Virus record (IMG/VR): IMGVR_UViG_3300032220_001039
Coordinates: 1-28,116 of that record
Direction: 5' to 3' (one strand)
DNA: 28,116 bases
Source of the DNA: a virus
The first letter of the stretch is position 1; each line of letters opens with the position of its first letter. Below are positions 27,820 to 28,116 of the stretch, one piece after another. The notes beneath the pieces are model-generated. The model was not told the origin of the DNA and searched no databases. It was given only the letters and a program-made list of their open reading frames with translations. The position numbers and the translations under genes are program-made.

Positions 27820-28116
27820 TATTTAAACTTCTTAACTTTTTGTTTAGATAGGTTTTCCTTTGCCCAATTCATCCATATTTTTTTAACGTCTTTCCAGTCA
27901 TTTTCGTTTTCAAAGTTTCTATTGTTTTCTTCGTACCATTGATCCATCGCCTGATCTAATGTTATCCTTTTTGTTTTTGATCTTTTTATAAGACCTTTAA
28001 CAAAAGCAGGAATTTCAATTTTTTTCAAAAAGTAATTATACTTACCACCCCTTTTATCTTCATCATAATCACTTTCAAAAGGATTGATATAGGTGTCTTC
28101 AAAGTTTTGTTGAATG
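27819..28116 (-). CDS. Hypothetical protein, N-terminus beyond window
   Basis: The frame is open to the right edge, so the first part of the gene is missing; a TTG at 28028 is probably internal, since the upstream codons (ending KRGGKYNYFL) look coding. The visible end is Lys-rich with ITLDQAMDQWYEENNRNFEN and KKIWMNWAKENLSKQ. The family is unrecognised. It shares one nucleotide with the start of the gene downstream. Confidence 0.65.
   Translation of the reverse strand, partial: IQQNFEDTYINPFESDYDEDKRGGKYNYFLKKIEIPAFVKGLIKRSKTKRITLDQAMDQWYEENNRNFENENDWKDVKKIWMNWAKENLSKQKVKKFK

Noticed and set aside
1-28116. tRNA, rRNA or riboswitch genes
   Set aside because: No cloverleaf, rRNA-like conserved stretch or long structured leader was seen on either strand by eye; a covariance-model search could still find a divergent one.

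Overview
The window is AT-rich and densely packed. It looks like part of a large tailed-phage genome (or prophage-like element) whose host is a Bacteroidetes bacterium, probably a flavobacterium. The phage reading rests on tail-fibre-like proteins (4750-8613), many tiny overlapping hypothetical genes, a thymidylate synthase with a GIY-YIG homing endonuclease beside it, an RNA ligase and a ClpP-type protease. The host reading rests on promoters of the form TTTG-N19/20-TAnnTTTG, the absence of Shine-Dalgarno sequences, flavobacterial-style signal peptides (MKK...AQ or SQ) and a ClpP and ThyA that resemble Bacteroidetes versions. No rRNA, tRNA or CRISPR was seen.

Layout: 1-2200 (minus strand) holds a DRB0094-type RNA ligase cut by the window edge and five small genes behind one good promoter. 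2239-4370 is the most unusual part: a Xer-like tyrosine recombinase followed by four attC-like recombination sites that separate small cassette genes, in the layout of an integron. 4365-4682 is a fifth small gene abutting the last site. 4750-8613 (plus strand) carries three tail-fibre or receptor-binding-type genes. 8692-15146 (mostly minus) carries a zinc-peptidase-like protein, two metallophosphoesterases, a secreted DNA/RNA endonuclease on the opposite strand, a polynucleotide-kinase-like P-loop protein, a protein with a DTIQNGVK repeat, a HAD phosphatase and a YciA-like thioesterase. 15143-19997 carries a second HAD protein, ClpP, several exported small proteins, a second HExxH protein, a broken homing-endonuclease remnant and a duplicated small gene. 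20003-22804 has thyA, a small membrane protein and the GIY-YIG endonuclease. 22829-28116 has small hypothetical genes, a GH16 glycoside hydrolase, more exported proteins and a gene cut by the right edge.

How it fits together: the accessory genes suggest RNA repair (ligase, kinase-like protein, phosphatases), nucleotide supply (ThyA), proteolysis (ClpP, two HExxH proteins) and alteration of the cell envelope or exterior (nuclease, GH16, lipoproteins, tail fibres). The attC-like array would let the genome gain and swap small genes. Its four sites share one architecture (RYYYAAC box, 2-nt spacer, L'' arm, loop, matching L' arm, 5-nt spacer CAACC/CAGCC/CAGAC, GTT box). The neighbouring recombinase appears to lack the extra segment typical of IntI, and every cassette gene runs opposite to the usual direction. 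Six genes also start exactly 4 nt after a TAnnTTTG promoter element, which implies leaderless transcripts.
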